Assembly: GCA_030737835.1 (NCBI GenBank)
Contig: CM060852.1
Coordinates: 5,695,813-5,759,812 of the forward strand
Direction of reading: 5' to 3'
Source: Acorus gramineus
Lineage: Eukaryota; Streptophyta; Magnoliopsida; Acorales; Acoraceae
Length of the DNA: 64,000 nt
The notes beneath the pieces are model-generated. The model saw nothing but the letters and a program-made list of their open reading frames with translations, did no database searches and was not told the DNA's origin. Made by a program: the position numbers and the translations under genes. Positions within the stretch are counted from its first letter, which is position 1. Every line of letters starts with the position of its first letter. Positions 1 to 12,869 of the stretch are shown piece after piece.

Positions 1-759
1 GCTGATGGAGATGGAGAGGAAAAGAAGGGATGACACAAAAGCCACATATCATCCCCACAGTAGACAGTACCCACATTGATTGGCCAAGAGATGGAGCCTA
101 ATAAAAGGCACCACTTTTCAAATATTCGATGGACCCAATAAAATTTTTATGATCTTTGTTTTTCCTCCTTTTTATTTTTGGGTTTTTTTGTGTTGGTTGT
201 TAGTGCACTATCATTGGAGAATCATAGTTGGGTTAATCCATCCATGCAGTTATGGACAGGGGTTTTAATTTATTAGTATTTATTTATTTAAAAAAAAGTG
301 CACATGCGATGCTGTAACCTTTGGCCCATAAATTTTCCATTGGTGATATACATTCAAGTTTATAATTATGACTTATTTGATAGTGTGGCATACACAGTGT
401 TTATTGTAAAATATTATTAAAATGACTTATGCTCCATTTGATTAGCATAATGGTTTAGATTTTTCCAAGTAATATAATTGAATGGGAGAATGTTGGAGGT
501 CAAAATGATTGTCAGCACAGTCTATATTGTTTGATTCATTTATTATGTCTCAAGATTATTTTATTAGCCACCGTTAAAAAAAGAGAAAATTAATAAGAGG
601 TCCTTCTGGTCATCCTCCTATATTTTTAGGTTCATGATTTGTTTGGAGATATCTTTATGTCGCTATTTCAATATTCAATTATTTTTGTAGACGCGCGCGC
701 GCGTGCACACACATACATGTATGTATGAAAATGGGGAGTGCATATTGAAGGTCGTGTTT
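1..759. other. AT-rich intergenic sequence, no gene
   Basis: No coding sequence is supportable here. The short open frame at 80-268 is low-complexity and resembles no protein I know. The stretch around 690-720 is an alternating GC/CA tract. At about 585-660 there is one end of a MITE family that recurs at 2997 and, inverted, at 25865-25925: a GAAAATTAAT motif, then AGGTCC, then TATTTTTAGG. Confidence 0.6.
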
Positions 760-1610
760 TCCTTCAATATGAGTTGTCGGGTTGAAAGTCCACCTCAGAG
801 TTAAGATCTGGGTTGTCGCGCCTGAAATTCTACACTAAGAGAGCATTGGGAACGCCAGTGTGGTGCCAGCTAAAGTGATTCTGACGCTCAAGTCAGTGGA
901 GTGAATGAATGGAGAAAATGAAGATGAAGAAGATGACCTAGAACCAAAAATGCTTACTTGTGAATCCCCGTCTCTCACCTCCTTTCCTTGCCCTTGTAGC
1001 AGAGTGAGTGGCCACGTCATTTCCCGCCCAGACATCTCTCTGTCTCGGCCGGAATCTTCTAACATAGAAGATTCCATGGGATTCGAGACTGGGGGTTTAT
1101 TATGATGTCGTGATCACGTGTAGCCCTCTCGTTGGCCTTAAGTGCGACTGCAACGAATAGTGGAAGGTGGCTTCTAGTGGTCAGAGCACGTCTCTGCCAA
1201 TTCAATGGAGCAGAGCAGCCCTGGCCACGCCTTGCAGTGTCAATGGTCCCCCTACTCCTATGGTTAAGACCAGGTTTGAACTCTGGTCTGGATGGTTAGT
1301 CTTGGAGATGCTATAACAGTCATATTGGGTATTAGTAGCTAGTCTAATCGACCGGCCTTATTCGTTCTCGAGACAGTGTTGGACTGGTTGTAACTGTGAT
1401 CTCCTCGACATAATGCCCATGGCGAAGGAGACATGGTTCGAGGTGCTCTACCTAGGTTAGGGGATCCCTGAGCAAAACTTCACGAGTAAAATTCCTTCAG
1501 GGAGTCATCCTGATGTTTCTCCGGCTGAAGGAGACTCGATTTTAACCTGGGCTAGTTATGCCACCTGTTTACCCGATTAATTAACCAAAACACATGGCAC
1601 CCTCAAGAAG
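760..1610 (+). repeat. Diverged interspersed repeat, copy A (LTR-like)
   Basis: This block is more GC-rich than its surroundings and aligns along much of its length with 2050-2945 in the same orientation. Shared landmarks are GTGTGGTGCC near 855 (copy B near 2130), AACGCTCAA or GACGCTCAA, AAATGCTTACTT at about 948 (2208), the sequence around TTATGATGTC at about 1099 (2362), and GAGATGCT at about 1305 (2584). Neither copy has a coding frame. Terminal motifs such as GTTGTCGGGTT near 773 suggest an old LTR or solo LTR, but no clean LTR ends or target duplication are visible, so the class is an inference. Confidence 0.55.
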
Positions 1611-1912
1611 AGCGTGATATTTGCCCTCTACATATATTAAGGAAGTTTAAAGACAAGTAGTCGAAAGAAAGTGCAAAGACCAGCATACATACATGTATTG
1701 GAAAGGTTCGGAATATGCTATTTATTATTCTTATAACATTGAAAAATTAAATTAGATTTTATACAAGATTGATATATTAAACCATGCGGGGTCTGAGTTT
1801 GAGTATTTTCTTACTTATAGAAAAGTTTAACTTGAAAATTAAAATAAATAAAAAACTTATATAACAAAAAATTGGGTTATAGAAATAGTAGAAGCATATT
1901 TCTCTGTCTTAC

Positions 1913-1915
<3 letters not shown>

Positions 1916-2006
<91 letters not shown>
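1916..2006. repeat. (AT)n microsatellite, about 90 bp
   Basis: An uninterrupted AT dinucleotide run of about 45 units lies between the two diverged repeat copies. A translated frame across it (1877-2161, minus) gives only alternating Tyr-Ile and is not a gene. Confidence 0.95.
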
Positions 2007-2008
<2 letters not shown>

Positions 2009-2049
2009 GTGAAGATGGTGAATACCCTCAATTAGAGTGGTGATGCTGG

Positions 2050-2945
2050 AGTTTTGCCTTCGGATGAAGATTTGAGTACTCCTAATGATAAACCTGCACC
2101 TAAAGAACCCTGGACAACGCCACACCGGTGTGGTGCCGGCAAAGGGGACTCCAACGCTCAAGGCAATGGAGGAGAACCAGAAGTTTCAAAATAGAGTGGA
2201 CAAGTAGGAAATGCTTACTTCAAAGTGTGATCCCCTCTCTCCTTCTTGTCCATCCCTTTTTGAACCGAGCGAGTGACCACGTTTTCCCCTCCAATTATCC
2301 CTCTATCTAGGCGAATATCTTATGACATGGAATATTCCGCAAGGTTAAACACTTGGCGTTCGTTATGATGTCATGGTCATGTGACTTTATCTCGTTCATG
2401 CCAACTGTGACTGCGGTGAGCTATGGCTGACTATTTGTGAAGTCTAGGGTGCGCCTCTGTTAGTTTGGTTAGGTAGAGCGGTCCCGACCTAGCCTGGGGT
2501 CTCAGTCACCCTGAGGTCTCAGTGGTCATCCTCTACCTGAGGCTAGGATTGTGTCTGGACCGAGGTCTGACCAGTCAGTTTCAGAGATGCTTCGATGGCC
2601 TTGCTTCAGAGGGCGTTCGACCAAGTGACTAGTTTCAATCCTCCTTGGGTCTTCATTGGTCTAGTCGTCCTGTCCCCTTTGGTAGGTTCTCATTATTATG
2701 CATTGGGCAAAGGACTAGTTATTCGGGCTATCCTCCTTGGGTGAGGAATCAATCATCTGAGGTGCCCTCCTTGAGCGAGAGATCAATCTTCTAAGCTTTC
2801 CTCTTTGGGTGAGGGGTCCCCCGAGTTGTCCTCCTCGGTTAGTCGATAAGTGGTAGTGATCTTTTGGGTCGGGTTGAATTACTCGACAACCCAATTAGTG
2901 TGGACATGTGGAAACATCGAAAAGTGCGCGAGATTTTCCCTTCAC
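2050..2945 (+). repeat. Diverged interspersed repeat, copy B (LTR-like)
   Basis: Second member of the family described at 760-1610, in the same orientation. It is interrupted by many indels relative to copy A. The distal part (about 2690-2860) holds short imperfect CTCC-TTGGG-GAG-TC repeats. It ends near CGACAACCCAATT, which is complementary to the GTTGTCGGGTT motif at the start of copy A. No reading frame of note. Likely an old LTR-type repeat; the family is not identified. Confidence 0.5.
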
Positions 2946-2994
2946 AATAAGAATATAAAACTAACAATGGATAATTTTATTGGTAGCAATGAAA

Positions 2995-3495
2995 AAAGGG
3001 AAAATTAATTAGGTGTCCCTATGATCACTCGTTAGTTATTTTTAGATCCTTGAAAAATTTTACGTTTTTTAAATCTCTAAAAGCGGTGAAAAATTATCTT
3101 TAGATCTCTCCAGCTGGATATTATTCAAAAATATCCCAAATACCCTCTTCCAATTATGCAAAGGTTAACAATGTATTGGAGAGTAATAACAGTGTAGTAG
3201 AGATACTTAACGATATACTGAGGAGTGTTACAGTATACTGAAATAATTGGGCGGGGGCACTTTATACGAATGTTAACAATGTACTGGAGATTGTTAATAG
3301 TGTACAAGAGATACTTAACAATATATTGAAGAGTGTTAACAGTGTACTAAAATAATTGGGCAAAGGACATTTCGATATTTCTGAGTAACATCTAGTTGGA
3401 GGGACCTAAAGATAATTTTTCACTACTTTAAGGACCTAAAACAAACTTGAAAAACTCCAAGAATAAAAAAATAATAGATAGGTGAACACATTGAT
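2995..3495. mobile_element. MITE with long inverted ends and an internal tandem repeat
   Basis: The left arm (about 3000-3155) and the right arm (about 3350-3490) are imperfect inverted complements. Both carry the core GTGAAAAATTATCTTTAG followed by CTCCA and CCCAATTAT-like sequence (left at about 3088, right at about 3401-3420 in complement). Between them two units of about 105-115 bp are repeated in tandem, each containing TTAACAATGTA, GAGATACTTAAC and GAGTGTTA and each ending in AAATAATTGGG. There is no transposase frame, so it is non-autonomous. Related ends occur at about 590 and about 25900. Confidence 0.7.
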
Positions 3496-3978
3496 GAAAA
3501 CTTTTTGTAACCGAACAATTTTGTGACTAATAATATTACGTTACCAAGACCCATTCGACAAGGAAAATATTAGGGAAAGCGAAATCCGTGCAATCACTCT
3601 TTTAATCCTAAGTCCTAACATAGATACATGTATCTATATTTTAAATATTTTTAAAGTTATACATATATATATCATGAATTACATAAAACATAAATTGAAC
3701 ACATTTCTCTTTTTTTTTAAGTCTAGTATAAACCAATCTATCCTAATATATATTAAGATAGGGGGAAGTTGACTGCATGAATGACTGAATCCATGCGATA
3801 AATTTATTACATGGGGTGTAAGTGAACCCAACTTGAGTAATTGTATCTAATAAGTAGATTTAAGATTCCAACTTTCCATCATCAATTTTGATTATCGCTT
3901 TTAAATTTGCAATGAGAATGGAAGATTCACGAAAGGCAAAGGTTAACTAGTACTGGCACTGTAATGCACATAAAAATA

Positions 3979-4518
3979 AAAAAATTCCAAATAACCCCTT
4001 ATAAATAGTCTAAAATTTATATAGCCATCTGGCTTGTCCTAAAGTCCATGTAACCCCCTGAAAACACCTATGCAGATCCAAATAATCTCTTGAGTTAAAT
4101 TTTCATTGACAAATAAGGATAATATTGTGAATATTCTATTTGATTAACTTGACTAAAAACACAATATACCTAAAACCTCCTATAATTAATTAAAAATGCA
4201 AAAAATCCTATATAAATGACAATTTTACCCTTCCAGATAGATTATAAAATTAAATCTCATCTATATGGACAAAATTATCATTTATATAAGATTTTTCACA
4301 TTTTTAACATATTGTAGGGGGCTTTAATTTTGGTTCAACCAGGGTTAACTAGACAGAATATTTGGACAATAATCATAATCTGTCAACAAAAATTTAACTT
4401 AGAGAGCTATTTTAATTTTCATAGATGTTTTTTTGAGGATTATATGGATATTAAGAAAAGTCATGGAATTATATGAATTTCAAACAATTGACAGGGGTTT
4501 ATATGGATTTTTCACAAA
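3979..4518. mobile_element. Long-TIR MITE, Mutator-like
   Basis: The first and last roughly 180 bp are imperfect inverted repeats. Matching pieces include AATCC or ATTCC next to the ends, TTAAATTTT-ATTGACA (4094-4112) against its complement at about 4380, and ACACCTATG against ATCTATGAAA. Identical 9-bp sequences ATAAAAATA flank it at 3970-3978 and 4519-4527. Nine-base duplications are typical of Mutator-superfamily elements, but this one is low-complexity, so it is weak support on its own. No coding capacity. Confidence 0.65.
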
Positions 4519-4527
4519 ATAAAAATA

Positions 4528-7499
4528 TATGTGACACTTGTTAATAAAATAATCATTACCTTAAAAGGTAGCACAACTAATGTCAATATTAAATTATACT
4601 AGTTGTTATGTCGCAATCCATCTTCATAACTTATATAATCATCAAGGGTATGCTTTTTAGTGGAGAATTATTGGTAACTTCCCCAACTCATTTTTGGTGA
4701 AACACATTCATCAGTTACTATACTAAGTCCTTCGGATTGATGACCCAGTGGTTAAATGAGATACCACTTCTTGGGTCCTATAAACAGTAGGTCAATTTCA
4801 AGAACTTATGTTCCAATTGTTAGTTATATATATATATATTATTTAATCTTTAATAATACTAATAGTGATTAAAATTATCGTATATACTGCTTCCGGTCCC
4901 AAGCTACATGCAGCAATCTTTTATAATATTATGTTTACAAATTAATTTACATTGTCAAATCAGTACTCAAATGCAAACTCTCACACATTCAACCGAATTT
5001 GGCTCTCTTGATTGGCATCAAAATTCCCACAAACATGCTTTTAATCCTTTACCATAAAGTTCAAAAAAAGCTGCATTAATTTTAGGCACTCAAATCTCAC
5101 TAAAGGGCTGAAAACCAAGACCTCACGTTCCCAAAGAATCACAAGACAGATGTCCTTTTGTCCTTTTTCTTTAAATCATGGGCTCAAAAAAAAAGTTGCT
5201 GCTTGCAAGAAAAGTCAGATTTGTCAGACTGTATCTCAGTGGGATTATAGGTACATCATCCAATGTAACAGTGCCATGTTGAGAGGCATTGACCTATGTA
5301 TTGCACATCCTCATGCACATGTCCTCTGTATCAATAGAAATGGAGCCTACAAGAATCTTGGAAATCATCCCCTTATTACATGGCTCAGCTACTTGGTGTG
5401 GCTTTTTTTCTTTTTCTTTTTCTTTTCTTTTGGTGTGAGTGTATTAGATTTAAATTCAGGATACTAATGAGACATCTCTCAACCAATCAAGAAGTGGTTC
5501 AACCTCTATTAAGTTTGCTAATGCTTGGAGTATTCCATTGTTTAAGTTCTTAATCGCAATATAGGATCCTTGATCCTCGTCATTCCGTTTTTTGTATCTT
5601 ATTTTTATATATTGTAGTTTTTCTTCTCCTTCTCCATCCCACTTTCACATTTAATACCTCGAATTCAATAATGAAATCAACCAACAAAATTTATTTTTTA
5701 TTCAAAAAAAAATTTCTTGATTGTAGTCTAGGTTGAGATATTTTAGTGTATGTTTATGTTAAAAGAAAAGAAATAGAACAAACAAGTTGGTCAAAACAAA
5801 AAAATTATACTTACATGTTTTTTTTTTGTTAATAAAAAAGCTCCAGCAATAGTTTGGAAAAATGAACAAAATCACCCACAAAACATATGCATTCAATAGA
5901 CTTGAGAGTTTAGTGGACATAAAGTAATGAGTGATAATACAGGAGGCAACAATATAATCTCTCCGTAGTCCCAATCCCATATTTATAAATATTTTTAAAA
6001 GCTTTTACAGTTTGTAGATATGTTTTGTATCATTAAACTGTATATTTATCTTTGTAATATATAAAGTCTTAAATAGTTTACATGCACTTTATCTCTAAAT
6101 ATATAAATTGTCCATTTATTATGGTTGTACCTTTTTCTTCCTTTTTTTTTTATTTATGATGGAGGGACCTTCCATGACTAACCTTACCGCCAAGCTTGTA
6201 GGCTACCTTCACTTGTTTGCCCCTGTCTCACAGAATTTTTTTTGGATTTTTGGCACGACGTTAAGACTCGAAGCTAATACTTATTCTTAACACAGGTAAA
6301 CTTTAAACCGTTGTATTATGATAACTGAGGACAAATTATTATGGTTGTATTTGTGAACTGTGAATCGTTCTACGAAAAAAAATATTAACAAATTCACTAT
6401 TGAAAATAAAAAGGTAAATTTGTCAAAATTAAGTTAGGAAAATTAGGGATAAATGTAAATAAAAATGAAATATTAAAACTATATAAAAATACATTTGAGA
6501 TTTACTTAATTTGCATAGAATCAAGGATTTTTTCATCGAAAATTCAATATTATTCATCAAAGTATTTGTTAGGCGCCCCTCAATTTAATTTGTCCAAATC
6601 ATTCCCTTTAAGATAACGCACAAACATACCCTTAATGGACATCACCATCATTTTGCATATTGAATTATAAGTTGCATTTGAAAATGAATTTGAAAATAAA
6701 TTTTCATTTAAATCGATTTTGAGAAATCACTTTTCAAAAACTATATTATTGTTATATTCCTGAAAAATTGAAGTTTTCGCTTTCTGCAAAAGTTGAGACC
6801 ACTCTGCCTTTAACAAGAAGTTTGATGAATTTTGCAGAAATGGAATCGTCAAAAGCTAATTAAACTCATTCCAAAGGTTATCTAAGATTTAAATCACATG
6901 AAATTCTAGTCACAAAAATATTATACGTTTATGTGTACACTCTCCTTTGTAGTATTTTATTTTGACTACTGGAAAAGTTTGAAATGGATGTGTGGATGAC
7001 TATACAGCCGACCATTGACTCTTGCCTGTTTCCAATACATCAATCTCTCTCAGAACTAGACCTGCTTTTCAGTTAATATCCATCAAGGCATCAAGCAATC
7101 AGTGGAAGCTTATTCCCACTATTCCTTTTATGACAACATGTATTGTGTCATTGGACCCCCACAACAATCTTTTTCACTAGCAATTAGAAGAAAATTGAAG
7201 ACCCAATATATGTTTGAAGGGAACAAGGTCTTTTTAAAGACTTCTTTCTCAAGCAATCCAGGTCTGCCATGAGCATAGACGACTAAAGCAGGTTGCCTAG
7301 GGACCCAAATCACAAAATAAAAAGTTGACCCAAATCACTCCGTTCCGTTGTTATTAATAATTAGCTCTGTTTTATCAACCACTCAGTTACAAAAAAAATA
7401 TTTTCCTTCAAAATTATATTTACTAACGAATTCATATTATTTATCAAGAAAATATTTTACGGCTAAATATCATATCTCTTAAAGTAATTTTCTACCCGT
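4528..7499. other. AT-rich intergenic sequence, no gene
   Basis: No supportable gene. Short open frames (5150-5467, 5759-5980, 6108-6290) are low-complexity with poor starts and no recognisable domain. A degenerate tRNA-like stretch at about 4735-4830 has an A-box-like TGACCCAGTGGTTAAA but no acceptable B box. Confidence 0.55.
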
Positions 7500-7552
7500 G
7501 ATTTTAGCCTTGGGGAAAGGGGGCCAACCCCCCCCCCCTGGCTCCGCCCCTG
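7500..7552 (-). mobile_element. Isolated terminus of a hAT (Tip100-like) transposon
   Basis: Read on the minus strand from 7552, the sequence starts CAGGGGCGGAGCC and runs into a C/G homopolymer (13 C at 7528-7538 region). CAGGGGCGGAGCC is the usual terminal inverted repeat of plant Tip100-type hAT elements. I could not find the partner terminus nearby, so this is probably a truncated relic. Confidence 0.6.
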
Positions 7553-10500
7553 TCCACATGGTGTTGTGCACTCACATATTCGAAAAAGAGTTTAAAAATA
7601 TGAAATAAAATGGTTTTAAACCGCGTTCCAATAGGTCATGTTTGGTACACATCATTAATTCATTATTTTGCATGGATTTTTTTTTTTTTTTAACATGATT
7701 CATTTTACTAAGAATCTAAATTTTACAAGATTTTTTGGTTCTCACACAGAAAATGATAAGTGTGTACTTATGAAACTAATGTTGCAGGTCTAGAACGTCG
7801 CTTCGAATAAAACCAAAAAACGATTGCTTGTTTTCTTCTACACGCTACATTTGATCATTTTATGATGTGAGAATATTGGTTGAAAAAATGAGTTGAATTT
7901 AACAGAATTTTTCAATCATGTTCAACAAAACTCGAAGCAGGTTCTTCACCTTAAAAGATTGGGTTTGTTTGTTCAATATAAAAGATTTAAATATCTTAAA
8001 CGAACTATTACCCTATATATGTAACCCCCAAAACAAATAATGTTGTCCCCTTATTCTATTCACCAGACATTAGCTATGAAAACTATATATTGGAAACATG
8101 AATATCTAGCTTAACCGTCAAGTTGACGTTATACTGTTTTAATTCCCCACAATTGTTTTTAACCCAAAATGCATTTGATTATTCTAATTATGGTTTCTTC
8201 TTATTAGGATTTGTCATTTGTGCAATTTGTTTGGTAGAGAGCACCAATCAGGATAAATGCTAAATGGGAGTTTATATGACCAGTCTCATGTATCCATGAT
8301 CACTAACAATTTAAAATTATGCAAATTTGTGTAAATAAAAGGACAGTGGGAGAATTAGTGATTAAGATAGAGTGGTTTGCAGGTATATATCGATTCCTTT
8401 CACATGCACAAGACAAAATTGTTATCCTTAATAATTTTGATTTTTAAGTAATTAATTGACAAATTGTTGTCTCTGTTGAGCTCATGTTTTGTCCAAATTA
8501 AAGGTGTCGTTTGGAGAAAAACACAAGATTTATGATTATTTTATTCTAAGAATAGATAACTATAACCGTAGAAAAAGTGATTTTCTATTTAATTATATTT
8601 TTATTTATTCTCATTAGGCAACATAGTAATAAAGTTTTTATTCTTTGACTGACTATGAATAAATTGTAGATAAAATATGAATAAAACGTGTACAAGAATT
8701 TATAAAAAGTGAGAAAATGATTTATAAAAGATGATAATAGTTGATTTGACATGTGAGTCTCTCCTATACCAATAGAATAGATTGGGGTTGAAATAACACG
8801 TTTTCATAGGGGATCTGAGATACAAATATCATGATTTTATTCCAATCTTTTTTAAATTATTATATACATCTATTCCTTTCAAATAAACAATTTTTTAAAC
8901 TTGTTCTCTCTCTGTTCCCTCGTATTCTCCCATGTTCCACTAACCGAACAGCCTCTGCATTACATGAAAAAATCGACATCCAATCTAGATATGTATTCAG
9001 ATAATTGGGCATCCACTCCGAAAGAGATGCATATGTGAACATATTATATCATATTTTTTTTATACTTATAAAAACATAATATAAATATGATTTTTTAATA
9101 ATACATATTACAATATTAAAAATATAATAATTCATATGATTATCCAAATTTCAACGGTTCATTTGATTTCGGACCAATACAACTCATAAACGGATGCTCG
9201 ATAATAAAATTGAATTTGAATTCAGATACGAACATACCCGCATTGTATTGTTTGCTTATGAGTTATGATCTTAAGAAAGAATGTATTCAAATAAAAAAAA
9301 CTATATATATTTTTATGCAAATTCAATTCTCTTGAATTATTGGTATACCCTCCACATCTCTAAATCATGATACATAAATACATATTTTGAAATGGTTAAA
9401 TATGATAGAAATGGAATTTCATGTTTTTATATTAAATTTAAATTTTTTTAATACTACTCAATTTAAAAAAACGAATTTAAGGTTTTCAAATGTCACACTC
9501 TTCCTTTTATAAGGTAGGTTAAATACATCATTTTCTACTTTGGTTGATATTGACAATGATTAAGTTAGACGTACCAACCTTAAAAAAATTAATTAATTTA
9601 GACCATAAGTTATCCATATTCGAATATTCAAAGTGTGGATACGGATATTATTATATCTGATCTGAAAAATATTTGAATCTGAAACATTATATTTATATTT
9701 ATTATCTTGCATGATTAATTACAATCATGATAATTTAATTAACTATTATATTTTTTTTTATAAATGATATCATAAGAGATGATACAATCCTAAAATTTTC
9801 ATTTTTTTTCTCATATCTATATAATATGTCACTTAATCACCTAAATTATTATTTGAATCTAGACATGACAATTATCCTCTACACACACACACACGTTCAG
9901 TAGCCAAAAAATTCAAATTTGAGGATTGATATTTATATCCGAGTGGTAACTGATCTATATCCTACCCATTGGCAGCCATAATATAAATGATCTAAATCAC
10001 CAATTACTTCATTTGATCAATCACATGGACATGCATGGTGCCACCAGATGAGAAGTAATTACTATTTTTAATATTTAATAAATTAATTAATTAAATTATA
10101 AAATCAACCATACAGTAAGTAATTTGATTGAAGTGATAATAGATTATTAGTCCTAAAACATGCTTCTGTTCTTTTAAAATGTTTCTTCTACATCAAGGGA
10201 AAAAAAATATGTTTCTTCTATCATATATTTCAAGGTCAACGTCAATATCAACATCAACATAAACAAAAAATCAATATCAACATCATTCTTTAATCTTTAT
10301 TATATTGACAACTGACTAAAAAAAACATTCATATAAGTTATTGCCAACATTTATTCCATTATTTCTTTTTGAAAAAAAAAAATCATTCCAGTACTGGTAA
10401 TCACTTGAGACTTCCAAGAGATTTTTTTTATGCAAATACAGTAACACACTCCCGAAAAATTAATATTGTACATCTCTACCAAGAAATAGAAAAGAAATGT

Positions 10501-10724
10501 ATTGTATTTAAAAATTAAAAAAACTTTATATATAAAATATGTTTAAAACCTCATACCCTGTGGTTTTTGCCACAATGTGATGCGATACAGTTGTCAAATT
10601 TAAAAAACTTTCATTGCTTGATAATGTGGTAAATCTCATTTGGACTCGTCTGACAAAGGGATAAATGATTAAATAAGGGATAATTATGAAGATAAGTGAG
10701 TGAAATGACAATTTATATATCCTT
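7553..10724. other. AT-rich intergenic sequence, no gene
   Basis: About 3.2 kb of low-GC sequence with short A/T runs and an (AC) run at 9882-9893. No open frame with gene-like composition, no RNA gene and no clear element ends were seen. Confidence 0.55.
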
Positions 10725-11190
10725 GTTCGGTATAAAAAATAATCGGGATAAATTGTGGATAGTTGTCACAATTTTAAAATGAAAATAAGGATATTTTGTT
10801 CCACTTAAAGGTTGAGATAACATTTATCTCCATTTTTTATCCCAATTTTGACAAATGTAAATATGAATAAAATTGATAGACTTTTTATCCTTTAAAATTA
10901 GTACAACTTATCCTCAAAATCTTTACCCTTTGCCAAACTAGCCTTTTGGATAATTTAAGCATTGAGATAAGGGATAATTAGTGGGGGAAAACAACTTACC
11001 TCGAATTTAAAATAAAAATAGATATTTTTTGTTCCATCTAAAGACGAAATAACAACATTTATTCAAACTTCTTGTCTTGATTTTATCAAATATTAATGAG
11101 AATAAAATTGATGAATTTTATATAAAATTTGAATAATTTATCCTCAATACCATATATATTAATCCCTTGTCAAACCAGACACCTAGGTGT
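10725..11190. repeat. Two adjacent copies of a short MITE family
   Basis: Copies at about 10725-10945 and 10955-11190 share GATAAC-ATTTAT, GAATAAAATTGATGAATTTT or close variants, ACTTATCCTCAAAATC-like and TGCCAAACTAG-like sequence. A third, partial copy lies at about 37200-37345 inside a NOP14 intron. There is no coding sequence. Confidence 0.6.
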
Positions 11191-11429
11191 ACCTTGGATC
11201 CAAAAAAGTGAGTTCCTGAGTAGAAAATGTTTGTTGACCCATGACCACTTCATCGCATCATGATAGAGCTTACCCTCACTCTAGAAGTGCTAGGTGGATG
11301 GCAAGGGCTCCCACCATATAGAACCTTCAAATCCAATTTTTTAATTTTATCAAAAAAAAAATATATCATTGTAAATACGATGCTCAATTTTAGGAGTTCG
11401 TATGAGGCAACCGAAACAACTTGGTGGGT

Positions 11430-11870
11430 TGGATCAGATTTCAATCCAAACTCAATCGGGAGTCGAAAGAGGCTGACTCAAACCCAAACCTAATCCAATT
11501 AAACCGTCGAACCCAAGAAAATCATCCCAAACCCAACCAAACAGGTTATATTTGAATTCAAGTTTATTCGAATTTAGTTTTAAAACTTTGTCATTTTGGA
11601 AAATTCGCAAAAAAAATATTGAAGATTAAAATGAAAGATGATGATGAAGAGAGAATATCGAAATAAAACGATAAAAATTGATGAATTTTAAAATAAAAAT
11701 GAATAAGACAAATTAAAGATTAAACATCTCAAATTTAACCAAAAATTTTAAATTTTTATACCACTTATTACATCGAGTTTGGGTTGATTTAGATTCTCGG
11801 AGTCTTCAACCCAAATCCAATTTCAATCCATCCAAATTACACCCCTTCCTGGTCCCAACATGCCTCACCC
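11430..11870. repeat. Degenerate inverted-repeat remnant
   Basis: The left end around TTGGATCAGATTTCAATCC (11430-11448) and the right end around CAATTTCAATCCATCCAAATT (11818-11838) are imperfect complements, and several CCAAACCCAA-type words lie between. This resembles an old non-autonomous hAT-like element; no target duplication is visible. Confidence 0.35.
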
Positions 11871-12075
11871 AGCCCTATACCACATTTTTTAGCTTTTGGT
11901 ACAAACACCCCTAAAAAAAGGCTACAACTGCCTAGACCATTACACATCCACTCACTCAACAAACTCAACCTACCATGGGACCAAAGCCTATATAACCCAA
12001 ACCCTAGACACATCCCCTACAAAATGCACTTATTTGGTTGTCAAACTTAAAAATTAAACAGTCAACTTAACTTAA

Positions 12076-12340
12076 GGCCCCGTTTGATTGCGCGTTTGGG
12101 TGTGTTTTTGGTTTTTAAAAGCGTTTGGGTGTGTTTTTACTTTTTAAAAAACTGAAAGCTAAAATCGTGCAACAAAATAGGACAGCTTTTTATAAAATCG
12201 GAAGCTGGATTCCTTTTAATTTTTCCCTCGAAATCTGTGTTTTAAAAAACTCAAAAACAACGTTTTTTTTATCAGAATCTATTTTTTGAATTAAAAAAAC
12301 AGTTTTCTCTGTTAAAAATTAAACTTCTTTTAAATATTGA
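12076..12340. repeat. MITE-like remnant with GGCCCCGTTTG start
   Basis: The GGCCCCGTTTGATTG start is common at ends of plant MITEs. The 18-base word GCGTTTGGGTGTGTTTTT is present twice, at 12092 and 12121, giving a 29-bp internal repeat. The right boundary is unclear. Confidence 0.35.
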
Positions 12341-12544
12341 TTCCTGAATTAAAAAAAAAATATTCTAAAAAAATTAAAATCTAAAATCATCTGAAAAATC
12401 AATTTTATTCTTAAAACTAATTTTCAATTTATGTTTTAAAATAGACTTTAAGTATTTCACTCCACTCATATGGTGACTCAGTATTAGAAAAATCTTTTTC
12501 AGTTCTACCCGAAAGGCGCCGAAAATACTACTCGGAAGTTTCAA

Positions 12545-12860
12545 GTGGACCCGTGGTGGTCCCATATTTTACCACAGCCGTTGAAATTCCATCAAAGGCT
12601 CCCTGTAAGAATCAGAGAAGTGGGACCCGCCCCTTGGTAACCAGGGTCCCCACATCACCAAAATCCACGAGACACAAATGATTGGTTCATTATTTTAAAA
12701 AAGAAATTTGTGGGACCCACAAACGGGACAAATGAAGTGTGGGGTCAAACTGTGGGTCCCAAAACTTAGACACTGACGCAAACCATGGAACGCCGTGCCA
12801 TGTTCCGCGGTTTCCATTGGACTATTGTGTCTGCCAATCATATTATCCCACGTTTGATGC
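12545..12860. promoter_or_regulatory. GC-richer island with clustered TCP-type motifs
   Basis: Within about 220 bp there are GTGGACCC (12545), GTGGTCCC (12556), GTGGGACC (12620), the palindrome GTGGGACCCAC (12710-12720) and GTGGGTCC (12752). GTGGGNCC and GTGGNCCC are the known binding consensus of class I and class II TCP factors. There is no gene start beside it; the nearest gene, the OPT transporter, begins 3.6 kb downstream. It may be a distal element, the promoter of a lost gene, or a transposon fragment. Confidence 0.35.
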
Positions 12861-12869
12861 TTTGTGTGT

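Noticed and set aside
1877-2161. 94-aa minus frame with repeated Tyr-Ile
   Set aside because: Translation of the (AT)n microsatellite.
4735-4830. Possible tRNA-derived SINE
   Set aside because: An A-box-like word is present but no B box, tail or flanking duplication.
5150-5467. 105-aa plus frame
   Set aside because: Low-complexity Phe run, weak start context and no recognisable motif.
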